The notes: generated by a model not told the origin, from the letters alone. DNA of 64,000 bases from Ornithodoros turicata (GCF_037126465.1 NC_088201.1:23916550-23980549), one strand, 5' to 3'; counted from the first letter of the stretch, positions 11,601 to 23,662 are shown. Numbers and translations: made by a program.

Positions 11601-11905
11601 ATTCCTTAACCATACTTCAACGCGTTAGGTCCCAGCCTTAACCTAACATATTTTACGTAGCGCTGAGACAACTGACGATTAGGACGATTAGGAATCTGAT
11701 TAATCCTGGCATGCGTAACGACTCGAAACAGCTGCAATAAAAGAGGACAGGATGTTAGAGGCTGGGCTAGTTTTGGTGGTAAATGAGTACAGTCCTTCAT
11801 AGTAAGAGGAAAGATGGAATTTTGAGGCAGTTTGTTTGAAACTTGTACTGTTCCACTGTTTACTCCTGTTTGAGCCGTGAGCTATACCTCGCTGAGAAAA
11901 GTTGA
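8698..11905. other. Unannotated interval
   Basis: No transposon protein motif, tRNA or long repeat was recognised. One plus-strand frame, 9925-10185, has a hydrophobic stretch (LFSVPLIFAFALA) followed by a polar region with two Cys. It could be a secretory-signal exon or chance. Weak ATC-rich sequence near 11540-11570 could be a LINE 3' remnant. Confidence 0.3.
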
Positions 11906-11910
11906 TATCA

Positions 11911-14035
11911 TTATCCGTCCGGATGCATGTTTGGTTGTTGACAATATACCAAAATAGTTTCTTTCGGTTGATGTTTATTCCTAAGCCTCAAGGAAGAAAG
12001 ACCTGCTTCCACTAAGAGGGAGAGGACCGAAGGGAATATATGTTGTAGACAAAGCGAATAGCTCTTCTCTGGACTTTTTCTATATGTGTTGTATGGCAGC
12101 CACATCATCAGGAAACCAATTACTGCTGCATAATCCAAAACTGAGCGAAGAAGATCTGAGAAGTTTAGTGTGCTATCGGCATCTTTTAGGGTTCTTCTTA
12201 AATAGGGCAACCTAGAACTTTCCCGATAGCCGTATATATTTTCTGATTCCAACGGAGATTATACAATAACAACAAATAAATCGTGTCTATGACATGGGGT
12301 GATTCACCGCTGTAGAGCAGTACACTACCGCATTACACGCGAAATATTAGACGTGAGATATGAGAATGAAGTTAAAGTTATGTACAAGTACAATTGAGCT
12401 GTCCTCCACTGGCTGCGCTACGCCGCAAAAAAGAAGGTGAAGCAGGAAAAAAAAAAAAGAAAAACATGAAAGAAGCACCAATGGTCATTGAGATACAGAG
12501 TATGACTCTACAGCGTCTGGAGCAAACCGGTAGACAAGAGGAACTCCAAGAACATCAGAAGACATCGATGGTGTTGCACGTGGCTATGAGATGGGCCAAG
12601 AATTGCAGCCAGGTTGAATGTTTGTCTGCTAGCAGTACTCAACGGAGCACAGAGTTGCCGGAGATTATCTTGGCGTATATAAGACCGAGATATTTGTATT
12701 CTTCAAGTATTGCGCGATTAACTCTATAGAGATAATCGAGACACGATTTCGTGCAGATGACACTCATTTTGACGCTCTTCGTAGCATTGATAGACATTTG
12801 CCACCTTTTACACCAAGCAAAAATATGTAAAGAATAAGTTGATCCTTTTGTGAATAAAGTTCAGAGTACAAAATACGATCGTCAGCAAATAATTTAAGAA
12901 TAACGGTAATATTCAGTTATGTCATTGATATACAGGGCGTTTTTTATATTCCACACATTTGTTATAAACTGAAGCTATAAGAGGAGCATAGATGTCGTTT
13001 CTGCAGTTGAGTTATACCGCCAGGCGGACATCCTCTCCAAGAGAGCATGTAACTACAAGATGACTAATCACTTAAAATTAATTAATTAACACTTTAATTA
13101 GGAAATTGCGGGCAAAAGCGAGACAGCAGAATGGGAGACAATCCTCGTTCAAAGCCGTTCTGTCCTTTGAAAATGCTGAAACGAGCGTGTTGCATGAAAA
13201 TATCACTATGCAAATGAGCCGAAACCAAAACCGTGCGCTTCAGGAGCGCAACGCCTTCGCCGAACGGAGGCTTGTTGTTTATTTGTTTGATAAGGGGTAA
13301 AGGGAAGGTTTCTGTGCCGCAATGCGGGGCTGGTGGTGGTACTGCTGAAAGAGCTCACCGTTTGTCCGAAATCCCCTGATTAAACAGTTAATCAACGAAT
13401 TTTAGGTAATTAATCATCTTGTAGCTGCACACTCTCTCTGAGATGATGTCTGCGAAGCCCTATAACTCAACTGCAAAAACGACATCTGTGTTACTCTCAT
13501 AGGTTTTTGATAAAAAATATGTATTAAAAAAAACGCTCTGTACATCAGAAACAATAGAGGCCCAAGAACAGACCCCTGTGGGACTCCCGAGGTAATCGGT
13601 AGTGCAAAGGAGATTTTTTTCCCCCTCATAACTAACAAACTGATATATATTATTTAAGTATGATTCCAAGTATGAAGTAAGACACGGTGGAAATTAATTG
13701 TTCTGAGGCTGGAACACACAAACAGACAAACACAACACAAGCCTTTTATGACCTTTTCGACGACTGCCATATTTCTACTGTTAATGAAGTAAGACGCGAA
13801 TTTTTAACAAAGCCCGGGGGTTTACCAAAATTTTTGGGTGTGAAACCTTGTCGAACGCCCTTTCTATAGGTCAACAAATATCACATCTATTAGTTCACTT
13901 TTATTAATACACACAGTCAAGTAATGCATAAATTCAATTAATAATAGAGCAGTGGAAGAACATGTATGAAGATACATATGGTTTAAAACGAGCAGTAATC
14001 CTGTTAGCCGAACGAGATTAAAAGGAAATTAAATC
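11911..14035 (-). pseudogene. LINE reverse transcriptase, frameshifted and split by a MITE
   Basis: Minus-strand motifs appear in order. There is a motif A region (ELIDVIFVDL then FDKVSHPKIL, about 13830-13890), LESYLNNIYQFV (about 13630-13669), SGVPQGSVLGPLLFLMY ending at 13543, then after the MITE YINDITE (about 12910-12930). LKLFADDRILYSELYSQKD with the catalytic FADD follows (about 12845-12895), and the thumb-like end DLLRSVLDYAAVIGFLMMW with GLSSLRLRN lies at 11911-12252. Frameshifts occur near an A-rich run at about 13615, just after the MITE, and near 12890. The wording is Jockey/CR1-like. The 3' end is not delimited. Confidence 0.85.
12933..13540. mobile_element. MITE-A, inserted in the LINE reverse transcriptase
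   Basis: The element is 608 bases, starts CAGGGCGTTTTTTA and ends TAAAAAAAACGCTCTG, and is flanked by TA at 12931-12932 and 13541-13542. Long imperfect inverted arms include AACTCAACTGCA...GACATC and TTAATTAATTAACACTTTAATTAG / TAAACAGTTAATCAACG. Removing the element and one TA rejoins the LINE codons so that LMY runs directly into IND, the LYIND box. The TA duplication and short GC-rich ends indicate a Tc1/mariner-type non-autonomous element. Related copies occur at 30735-31828 and 32274-33004. Confidence 0.92.
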
Positions 14036-15051
14036 TTCTGTACATCATCGTGAAATAAAGTTGCATTAGTCTTTTCAGCATTAGAGTGTTGTTTTTGTTA
14101 TGACAGGCCTGTTTCGATGTACGAATAACGCCGCGAAACAATAAAAAAACCTACACAATAAAACAGAAAAGGACACAGTTCAGTTGACACATCACTTTTC
14201 TGCCTTCTGCCATCTGTTTCCTGCCTTCATTTTAAATTACGCTTCGCAACCAATAGATTATGCACAATTATGATGTAACCTCGTCGAGCTATACTATATA
14301 ATAGCTTTTTGTTCTTGCCCCTGTACTTTTTCTGCATTTGGAACATGCTTAAATAAATAAATGAGAATGAAAGGAAATGTATTGCATCACATCTTAGCGA
14401 AAAAGTTCTTGAACGCTCCTCGTACGGGGTTATTTTGTCGAACTCCAGCTGTACGCGAACGTTACCCTCAACATGGTGTCTTATCGGTACACGTGATCAG
14501 CAGAGACGACGTAGGAAGGAATGTCTAGAAGAAAGCATTTTCTCAGTGAAAGTGCCGGACGACAAAGGACAGAGTCGTAGGTTGTGGTGGTGGAGTTGTT
14601 ATCAGCTTGCAATGGCACAGGAGTAATAGTGCCTATTTGATCTGTTGCAAATAGCGATAGCTAGCAGGAGGGGCAAACATCCTCTAAATTCCAGAGCTGT
14701 GCACCAATTATTACAAAGAAAGCTCTTATGATTTTCTGAAGGCATGTGAAGTAATATTATGGACGCTACAAAACAGCTTCAGGCAGAACAACAACAACAA
14801 ATACATGCAGTGACGATTAGTGAGGAAATTTATCACTCAGTTTGTCGCTCACTACCCCAAATCACACTGGTCAGTCTGCGATATAAAATGGCGAATAGAT
14901 GAGTGAATAATAAGACTATATGCAAGTATTTGGTATGACATAACAACACATGACCATGCACATCATTCCCAAAGTTACGTACGACGCGAAGCATCTATAA
15001 CACACCTTACCTACCAGTTACCACATTGTACGCATGAACCCCTCATGACCA
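14036..15051. other. Unannotated interval
   Basis: No recognisable coding or repeat structure. It is AT-rich, with a few AATAAA-like words (for example near 14352), but nothing ties them to a gene. Confidence 0.3.
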
Positions 15052-15674
15052 TACGAGGGTTGATCAAAAAGTTCCCGGACTGATGTCATTGCTGACAGAC
15101 AGAGGGCAGCACGAGGGTGCGATGGCCATGGGCGTCGGAAGGTGGGGGCACGGGGGCAATCCCCCGCCCCCACACACACACTTTTTGCAAGTACCGCAAG
15201 GCCCGCGTGCCTGTTACGGTACTGGGCGACAACCCGGAAATGAGCCAAGAGCTTACATGATTCAGAGCTGCGGTTATCGCATTACCTACAACTTCTCTGG
15301 GTTATGTAGCAGTCAAATTGCACTTTTACAAGTGCAGAAAAGAAGAAAACAAATTTGTGTTATATGGCGCCTCTGTTGCAATGGTATTCCGTTCTCACAA
15401 TTTTCCTCGAAGTTACCACTACCGACTGATATTGAGAGTATGCTATCTTAAAGAAGATGGGGCTGCAAAAGTCGTCAGAGCCAGATCTTGAAAGCAAATA
15501 CACGTGTGTGATTTGGATCGTGCATCCCTGGGTGACCAGGTACGACAAACAGAATAAGACGAATCGAGGTCCATATAGGAGCATGTTGCTTCTTCCCTTT
15601 TTGTGGAAACACTAATTCCACAATCCCTTCTGATAAATGTTGATGTCATTCCATTCCTGCGATCACTACCATTG

Positions 15675-15800
15675 TGTCTTTCGGCGCACGTTAAAGAACC
15701 CTCAGGTGGGCAAAGACAATCCACAGACCGACCACTGTGGCGTCGCTCATGATCGGAGTTGTCTCGCGACGTAAAGCCACGAATTATTACTACCATGTGT
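15675..15800 (+). repeat. SINE tail fragment inside the mariner
   Basis: GCACGTTAAAGAACCCTCAGGTGGGC, CACTGTGGCGTCGCTCATGATC, GCGACGTAAAGCCACGAATTATTAC follow the layout of SINE bodies widespread in ticks (recalled, not searched). It shares the GTNAAAGAACCCNCAGGTG box with SINE family 2 at 23663 and 41312. The tRNA-like head is not recognisable. It probably arrived after the mariner. Confidence 0.65.
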
Positions 15801-16600
15801 CATTTCCTTTCCGTTCCTAAACCGTTCCCACCATTCTATTCCTATTCGCGATGCAGACGGGGTAATTCCGTGATAATTTCACTACAGCAATGCCTATCCT
15901 GCAACTCTAGTTTCGGTTCGAACTGACAGACGCGGCACCCAGCCATTGTTGCGTGAAGGAGAGAATTGAGAGTTTTTGCGCCTGAAAACTGACATCATCC
16001 AGAAGACCTCGATGTGACCAGTACTATACGAGAAGTCACGCCTTCTAAAAGTGAAAGAGCGTGAAGGGAAGTGCGACGTGTAAGTCCTGTAAACGACGAG
16101 AGCGGGTTGCAAGGTGAGGCAGTGTTCGGGAAGACTAGGGCTTCATGTTTTAAATACTTGGAGCATTCGGTCGGTTTTGGTAAGGTTTTTACTCGTATAT
16201 GGTAAGGTTTTTACTCCTACTTGGCCAATTTCCGAACATTTTATGTCCGGATTACACCTTTACCACGACACCGAACGCAAGTCTTGAATTTCCAAACTGT
16301 TCGGGTGAAATCCGGACAGGTGGCAACCCTATGATCCACGACAGAGCCGGTCTGGCCATTTGGAGGAGTCCCAGAAAGAGGCTCGACCTGTAAATCACAG
16401 TTCCGCGAGTCTGATTGGTTTGCTTTTTACCACGGGGGTCGCCATGACACCTTACTGCCACCCAAACAAACACGGTGAAGCGGGAAATTCGTGACAAAAA
16501 TAATAATAATGAGCGCGTTAATGGCTCCCATTTTTGTATTTGCCACACGTCTCAATCTATGTAGAACTACATGCACCGTAGTGTTCACCTCTAGGTAAGG

Positions 16601-16640
16601 TTAGGTTAGGTTGGGTTGGGTTAGGTTAGGTTAGGTTAGG
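16601..16640 (+). repeat. Interstitial (TTAGG)8-like telomeric repeat
   Basis: Eight consecutive pentamers are present: six TTAGG and two TTGGG. TTAGG is the standard arthropod telomere unit. The block lies inside the mariner's interior, far from any chromosome end as far as the window shows. It may be a double-strand-break repair scar or part of another insert. Confidence 0.9.
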
Positions 16641-16814
16641 GCTCGCCCCACCTGCCGTGAAGGACTTCCGACACCTCTAACGGCGGTCCCATCTGGGAGG
16701 TGTGGCCCTGACGAAATAGCGTGCCGCGTGATGTCACCCGATCTACTACTATTATTAGCAATTTTCTGGTAACAGCCAGGACCCCCGTGTGCGATTTCGT
16801 CATGACCATCAAAC

Positions 16815-17501
16815 ATGAGCAGAGAACAAACGTCAAGTTTTGTGTCAAACTTGAGAAATCTGCAACGGAGATGTTTGAGATGATTCGGCAGGCCTATGAC
16901 GATGAATCAGTGAGTCGGACAACGTGTTTTGAGCGGCACGCACGTTTTAGAAGAGGCAGGACTTCACAGGATGACGATTAACGGTCAGGAAGACCATCCA
17001 CAAGCAGCACGGCGGAAAATATTGCATTTTCTTCGACATTCGCGGTATTGTGCACCAAGAATTCGTCCCTGCTGGCCACACTGTGAACTCTGAATTACTG
17101 TAGTGCAAAATTTTGAGTCCCCTGATGGAGGACTTAGGCGAAAACGTCCAGAACTGTGGTGTGAACAAAATTGGGTGCTTCATCACGACAATGCTCCCTC
17201 GCACTCGTCATTGAAAACATGCTAGTGGCTTGCACGTAACGACATGATCGTCGCTCCCCACCCCCCGTATTCGCCGGACTTGGCCACCTGGCGACTTCTT
17301 CCAGTTCGCTAAACTGAAGTCGCTGCTGAAGGGCTGCCGATTTGACGACGTCCAGATGATCCAGGTGGAATCGCAGAAGGTGCTTCAGCAGCTGGAAGAA
17401 CGAGACTTCCAGGAAACGTTCCGACAATGGGAGCGGCGCTGGGAGCGATGTGTAGGTGCCCAAGGAAACTACTTTGAAGGGGATAGGGCAGACATTTGAA
17501 T
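16815..17501 (+). pseudogene. Mariner transposase remnant lacking the first catalytic region
   Basis: The N-terminal helix-turn-helix region is clear: EQRTNVKFCVKLEKSATEMF, AYDDESVSRTTCFERHARF, RRGRTSQDD and GRPSTSSTAENIA (16815-17015). It then jumps directly to FFDIRGIVHQEFVPAGHTVN (about 17018-17085). The stretch that should hold the first Asp of the D,D34D triad (TGDESW in relatives) is therefore deleted. WVLHHDNAPSHSSLKT (second Asp) and PHPPYSPDLA (third Asp) follow in shifted frames, then a C-terminus ending near GDRADI. Frameshifts and stops are numerous, so no active enzyme can be made. Confidence 0.93.
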
Positions 17502-17634
17502 AAATGATCTGGTTGTATTTTTATAGGGATAGTCCGGGAACTTTTTGATCAATCCTCGTATCTGTACAAAAAGGCATAGAAAGTCACAATATGAGTACAG
17601 CTTAGCTAAAGCGTGCAAAGGAGACCAGTGTCCG

Positions 17635-18465
17635 TTAGAAAGTCGAGGAAGGAAAACTGCTTGACAGCGCTGGATAATATTGGCCCAGGCACCTATAGCC
17701 CTGATGGCAACATGAACGGATGTTATTTAACAGGACTTGTAGAACTCTTGAACTGCGATACAGATCACAGTCCATGTTCCTCTCCAACACAACACAGTTG
17801 GGACATACCATCGTGTCGGTTCGACCACGTCTGTGCTTAAAATGCCGGGTGGAGGTCACGCCGAGACGAAGTCTGTGCCTATCTATACAAAGTGTCGAGG
17901 TAACCGATTACGAGGGCTGGAGGCTCCACTGCATCCATTAGGTATACTGCGGATGTGACAGAGGCTTTACCATCTCCGAAAAATATGTTCTCTATCCTCT
18001 TCATAGGTAAGCCAATTGGTACCGTCGTTCAGGACTGATATACAACAGCCGCCAACTCTGTCCGCTTCTTCATTTCTGTGAACACCACAGTGATCAGGCA
18101 GGAATCCACTGAAGGGGTACACGATGACGTCTCTTCTCAAGATGCTTGATTTCTTGAAGGATGTCCGCGGCAACTGGGGCCAATGATCCACGGGCACCCA
18201 TATGTAGGATATACGTTGGGGTGCAGCATTGGAGTCACAATAGAACACTCAGCTCTGTGGATTAGCGCATGTTACTTTTGACATAAATGCTGACGTTGCG
18301 GTGCGACAACCAGTACCCACGAGACACCGAAACCGCCGGAATGATGAGGCTGCCGTCGAACATTGAGGATTGGTAGATCCGTGAACACCGCCGTGTGCAT
18401 AGAGTACATAGAGTCAGACATGTATGTCGGCACAGTTCCTCTAGAAGTCGTCCCAGGACGCACAT
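17635..18465 (-). pseudogene. LINE fragment with RNase H and C-terminal knuckle
   Basis: Minus-strand pieces are HTAVFTDLP (start of RNase H, about 18400), then FLPDHCGVHRNEEADRVGG (17967-18248; W-x-PGHxGxxxNExAD is the conserved RNase H end), then CPNCVVLERNMDCDLYRSSR (17635-17859), a decayed CCHC knuckle. This order, RNase H then knuckle, is typical of I-clade LINEs. It sits directly beside the right end of the mariner. It is frameshifted and truncated on both sides. Confidence 0.75.
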
Positions 18466-18535
18466 TTCCCCAGAGCGTTAGTCATGACGTTGCCCACCTC
18501 CGTGAGGCCAACAACGGCGAGCACCACCATAGAGT
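18425..18535 (+). repeat. SINE-core repeat (family 3)
   Basis: TGTCGGCACAGTTCCTCTAG, GTCCCAGGACGCACATTTCCCC, GTTGCCCACCTCCGTGAGGC and CAACGGCGAGCACCACC match the copy at 53600-53735. The first half also matches the core of SINE family 1, while the second half does not. Confidence 0.75.
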
Positions 18536-18942
18536 GCTTGCTCTACATCATACCCATCACGAGTTCTTTAGGTACTGCTGTTGGCCTATACATGATCCTT
18601 CCTGACCTTGAGCACAAGAATGGAGAGGGAAATTTCAGAGTTTTACTACTGGAATATACTTGTATTCTAGTGGATAAAACACTTGTATAAATGTTACAGT
18701 GCTTCGTTCGTGGATCTCCAAGACCAAGGGGTGACGGTGGTGATTATCACTCAAGCGGAAGTATAGCGCCCAACGGTTTCCCTGCGACATATAGAATTTC
18801 TAAGCTGGCGTCTCATGGGATTCAGCCAATACAGTCCGTGTCTGCGTCGGCCGAGGAACTCCAAGGCAGATCTTCAAGCTTCGAGCCAGGCGACTGCGAA
18901 TCATCTCTACAGACGTTCTTGAAATCACATGCAATATCCGTG

Positions 18943-19005
18943 GCGGTGGTGGTGATGATGATGGAACTGCTTGCCGTAGTCGGCCACGCTCAGGCGGCCA
19001 ATACC
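18943..19005 (-). repeat. SINE family 3 tail, partial
   Basis: GGTGGTGGTGATGATGATGG, CTTGCCGTAGTCGGCCACGC is the reverse complement of the ACGTGAGGCCGACAACGGCAAG...CACCACC tail seen at 53650-53735. Short and diverged. Confidence 0.55.
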
Positions 19006-19588
19006 CGTAAGTTAGATAGAAGTGTTCTGCAAACCAGTGCGGAATTGATGGCTAGGAGACATTTCGGTCTCATGTAGCGCTATATCAGCAATGCAGGATG
19101 ACGTTCACCAATCGCTGCACATTTCTTTCCAGATACCTGATACGAGCTTTTCATGACTGGTTGTAGTCAGGGTCTCACTTGACTCGGTATGGTATTTCCT
19201 AGAATGAACGGGAACGTGCCCAAGCGCATCCGAGTTAATGCGAGGACAGTTGTCCCAGTCTTCCCAGCTGAGATGTCCATGTCGGCATTTGTGAAGTAGC
19301 TCCCGATATTACCCAGCGAGTGTAGAAGGTGTCGTTGAATTGGAGGCTTCGATTTCCCAGTGGTCTACATGCAGACGTCTTCAGCATACTGTATATAGAG
19401 ACATCAACGTTCCGGTTTATACAGCTTTTAAGGTCCGCCACAACGAGGGTGTGGGACACCCTTGGTAGCTAAGCACCGTGTTAGTTGTGTCTCCTCGTGT
19501 GCGGACAAAATATTTTTCTATTACACAAGAAGTCAACGAGCCATGAAAAAACTCTACGAAATACTGCAGCGCAGTGCGAGGCGTGTAG

Positions 19589-19691
19589 TACATAGGTATT
19601 AGTCCATATTCCAAAAAGCGGAAGAGCTTGTTTGTGTTGTCTGCTGTTTTTTGTGCTCTTCCCCTTTTTGGAATATGGACCCATACCAACA
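19589..19691. repeat. Hairpin with CCATATTCCAAAAAG arms
   Basis: AGGTATTAGTCCATATTCCA AAAAGCGGAAGAGC is answered by GCTCTTCCCCTTTTTGGAAT ATGGACCCATACC, giving arms of about 33 bases and a spacer of about 35. It may be the end structure of a retroelement. No coding sequence was tied to it. Confidence 0.65.
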
Positions 19692-20639
19692 TGCCGGCCT
19701 TTCAACTCTCAATATGTATTGCTGACATATTGTAAGCTAAGCTCTCCTGATATCGAGTAGCACTGCCACGACCATCTTGTTGCGCATTTAGCTTCTTCCA
19801 TAGTTCAGGATGGAGATCATGGACCTAGAGTGCCGACGAAAGTCCGCTATTTCTTCCGGTCAAAATAAATTTCCTTTCGAGCCACCATGGATTCCGGCAG
19901 AGCAGCTGTACTTGCTGCATCGTTTTACTTCTAACAGTGGTCGACGATCGAGGTTCAGCACCAGTGCCCACCTTACGCCTCAATGGGAAAAGAAAAACAT
20001 TAACGCCCATAATCTGCACTGATGTCGCCAACAGTCGCGAGCTACCTTTGTTATGGCGAATATTTATACAATTGTGTCTCGAAAGCTATGCTGGTCAAAG
20101 GTCATAACCTAATGGTCGGCGGCGAACGATCGCTGCAAATGGCAGTTAATATATCGAAAGGACATAGGTTGTTCATTGCGGGCCTCATCCTGAATCATGC
20201 AGGTGGTGCAGACTTGACTTTTCGATAAGCTTCGCGATGTCCTGATACACCCGCCACATATCAAACAGCACGGAACAAACCATGCTCCTGCACCAATGCA
20301 CAGCGCAACTTCAGAACACTCCTTGCGGGTGGAAGAGATAGGTGATTCTATTACCATAGGTTAAAAAAGAAAAGAATCACATACGTTACAATGGGGTTTC
20401 GCTGAGTACGCCGAGGTTATGAAGCTCCTGATCGGGGATAATTTCATTCATGTGTAAGACAAGGGGCATGCCAAGTATGTTTGCCATGTTTGCCAAGGGG
20501 AATGTTTACTGTTGGAGTGGCAAACTAACACCCGGGTGCAGGAAAGAATGGAAGTCTCAAGCTTGACGTTTCATTATCATTAACAAGAATCAAAAGAGAA
20601 ATGATGAGATATGTTCATCATTGACGTTCATCATGTTCA

Positions 20640-20925
20640 TTGATGTTCAGATATGTTCATCATGAGATGTGGCCAATCATCCTGGCCATATCCAGCACAC
20701 CAACGCTCTGCCCTCAAGGCTCTCTTCACCTTTCTGGACAGCACGGGACCTCGATCCTTATTGTGAAGGGGCTCATTATTTCATTCCCCGCATCCCCACC
20801 AGCAATGGGGTAGAGTATCGCCCCCGGCGATGAAACTCCTCAGTCATCATCCCGTTATCATCCCGTAATCCGCCGTCATCCCAGTCATCATCTCGTAATA
20901 AAGTTGTTGTTGTTATGAGATATGT
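20640..20925 (+). repeat. LINE 3' UTR with AATAAAGTTGTTGTTGTT tail
   Basis: CAGCAATGGGGTAGAGTATC, CCCGGCGATGAAACTCCTC, then repeated CATCATC and AATAAAGTTGTTGTTGTT. The same words occur at 42230-42316, 51360-51430 and 56640-56725, marking 3' ends of one LINE group with a poly(A)-signal-like AATAAA and a GTT tail. Confidence 0.7.
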
Positions 20926-21554
20926 TGTTCCAGATCATAACTGATTTGGGATTTGTGTTGCGTGTCAACGATGACTTAACACCCAATATAGGCATGATTT
21001 GTATGCAGAATAAAAGGAGTTGTGTTGCATCGTAGCCTTTGCAAACAGCGTCTTTTCTAGCAGAAAGCACCATGCCTTTCAACGAGTATGCCGTTATTTA
21101 TGCATGAAAATGTCATTAACCAGTAAGTCGCAACCTATGTAGTTAACCTGAGAGCAATTAACTCAAAGGAAATAAACGCGTGTCATGCAATATTAATGAG
21201 TTCAAGAAGGCACTTCCAGAGCGTGGTAAATAGCCCTAATGGAAACAGCTGGTGATAGAACAAGAACACAACAAGGGCAATTTTCTATCTCCACCCTTTT
21301 ATCGCTAGCATTAATCGCGTCTCCGCCCTTCTGGACACGGTCAACGCGTATGCATTATTTTCGTGTCGGACAAATGCGTTACGCATACACAAGATGAGCC
21401 GACACTTGGAAACAGGTAGCACTTGAAGTATAAGCTCTCATTCAATTACATTCTTGTTTCAGCTTCCGGTATTTCCTTCCCAACATTACGTCGAATTGTC
21501 ATCATGGATTAACGCACTATAGAGCTTCAGTTACATCTGTACCGAAAAAACTAT

Positions 21555-21666
21555 CTCCATAACTAACCCTGAGACTGTGGTAGAAACACACAACACGAGT
21601 CTCAATTGTTGAGTCCTGATACTCGTGTTGTGTGTTTCTACCCCAGTCTCAGGGTTCGTTATGGAG
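21555..21666. repeat. Hairpin with 46-base arms
   Basis: CTCCATAACTAACCCTGAGA running to CAACACGAGT (21555-21600) is the inverse of 21621-21666 with only a few mismatches. The spacer is 20 bases. The arm contains GGTAGAAACACACAACACGA, similar in style to arms at 2172 and 22464. It is a possible junction of two inverted retroelement ends. Confidence 0.85.
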
Positions 21667-22463
21667 ATCCGATATCACCAGCTCGCCTGCGTTCTAGCTG
21701 GCTACCTTCAACAATCTTAAAACTATCTTATTAAAAACTATCTTCATAATCATCATCTTATGTCAAGGACAAAAGTTAGCTTGAGCTTGAATTTCCCTTT
21801 TGCCCACCTTGCCAACTGATCACTCACTTTTCGCATCACATCTACAAATGGCGACCGTCATCGTACCACTGATCCCATGGCTATCACGCTATTATCTGTT
21901 CGTCCACGCCTTGCTGGGCCACCCTGTTGCAACAGTCCTGTCTGGACAATCATGTTGGAACGCTGACACTCTAACCAGACATCTTTTCTCCTGCTTCGGC
22001 ATCAGGCATCAGTTTCTGCCCTGCTGTCGATGTCGATCGGTGAGCTTACTTTATTCGCATTCCGCTCATTTCAGTTTTCCAGAGGTCATTATACAGCTGA
22101 TGCGCAGGCAAGAAGCTCTTTTGTAGTGGCAGTACTCCCAAAGTCCTTGAACGTTCGTGAACTGAGACTTTATTAGCACCAGTGACGTTGAAGTACGCAA
22201 TATCGGAACATTTCTCATCGTTTATTTGAGCTCAGGGAGTGCATTCCTGGCTTTGTTCATGCGTAAACAGGTATTCGTCACGTTCGGAGCACAAGCTCTC
22301 TTAGCGGTGCTGCTTTGTCTGCGACGTTGAAGACAAACTTTTGTAGCTACTGGACCATCCCTTTGCCTTATAGAAGTTCACTTAGTTCATTCAGTGTCTT
22401 CACAATGACAGCTACATTATCTTCTGCAAAAGGGAGAGGGCGCAGACTAACTGGTGCATGATG

Positions 22464-22564
22464 ATGAAAGAACGAATAACCGAGAGACACGGGACACGCA
22501 GACAAACAACTTTTCGTGTTTGTCTGCTGCGTGTCTCGTGTCTCTCGGTTATTCGTTCTTTCAT
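22464..22564. repeat. Hairpin with ~45-base arms
   Basis: ATGAAAGAACGAATAACCGA GAGACACGGGACACGC is followed after a short loop by its near-perfect reverse complement ending TTCGTTCTTTCAT. Open frames across it on either strand are products of the palindrome. Confidence 0.85.
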
Positions 22565-23662
22565 GGTTACCTTCTGGAGGCCCGTGGACAACGATGAAGA
22601 TGTGCCTCAGCCACCTCAGCTGCCGCGCCCACTGCGCCTGCCATCCAGTTCTTCCGGCACCGTCCCAAAGCGAAGCCACGAACTGCCCGCTGGGACATTC
22701 CGTCATCGCCGGTCAGGAGTGTAGAGGAAAACCATCGCCTTTACATTTGGTGACCCGAACGTGATAGGGGGCTGAAGAAGGGTGCCTGCAAAGGCAGCAT
22801 GATAGTAGCGCAGTTTGGAATGAAATGGCGAAAAAAGTTCATCATGCCGAGAAACTTGCGCAACTTCTTTCGTGATTCAGCGGGAAGTCGCGAACTGCTT
22901 GAACCTTGCTGGGAAGTGGGTGACTGTCATCCTTATTAACGAGGTGGGTCCTCCTACGGTTATTTCATGACTAAGGATCATGACAAAAGGCTTCTCAAAG
23001 ACAAATACCCTTTTTCAGCTGACAGCCAGCCTTCCTCAGGCATCAATGACTTTCTTCGTGTATATTTGATTAGACTTGGTCAAAAACGAAACAATAAAGA
23101 AAGAAAAATAAGATAGAAATGTAGACTTGCAGCATTTCCTTTGTTTCAGCGCACACTGGGATGTCGTCCACGCGCTTCTAACGACGCTTCGGCCGTCACG
23201 ATCTAACATGTTGCAACACTTCTGGCAGACGCCTGAAATGGAAATAAACAAATAAATAAATGGAATCGAGTGGAATACTGTCATGAAATGTTAACCAGCA
23301 TATTGATGAGCACTCGTTTTACTGACATTTCGTGACGGAGAACGAAACGTAGCTCTATAACACTGGGACCCTGAGAGCAACCAAGAAGTAATGGGCCGGA
23401 AATATCAAAATTCTCAGACGCTCCGAAATTGCGAGACAGTATCTGCAGGAAATGACATGGCAACAATTTTTATCGGACGAGGATTTTGTACGGCTCATCG
23501 ATTACTTTCCCCTAAGAAACTAAAATAGAAGTGAGCATACTGTAGCCAAGTACTCGTTCGATTGCACCTTTCGCCGTTTAAATGGGAAAATCATTCTACT
23601 AAATGATGACGCCCAATACACATCTTTTCTTCAACAAGCGACTATGTGGGAATCTTGCGGCA

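Larger units (their letters stand above)
15054..17558 (+). mobile_element. Mariner transposon with perfect-length TIRs and TA duplication
   Basis: The terminal repeat CGAGGGTTGATCAAAAAGTT (first 20 of 28) at 15054-15081 matches the reverse complement of 17531-17558 with a single mismatch. TA lies at 15052-15053 and 17559-17560. The 2505-base length is nearly twice a typical mariner (about 1.3 kb). The excess lies in the 5' part (about 15100-16700), which contains a SINE tail and a TTAGG block. The transposase remnant lies near the right end. Confidence 0.93.
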
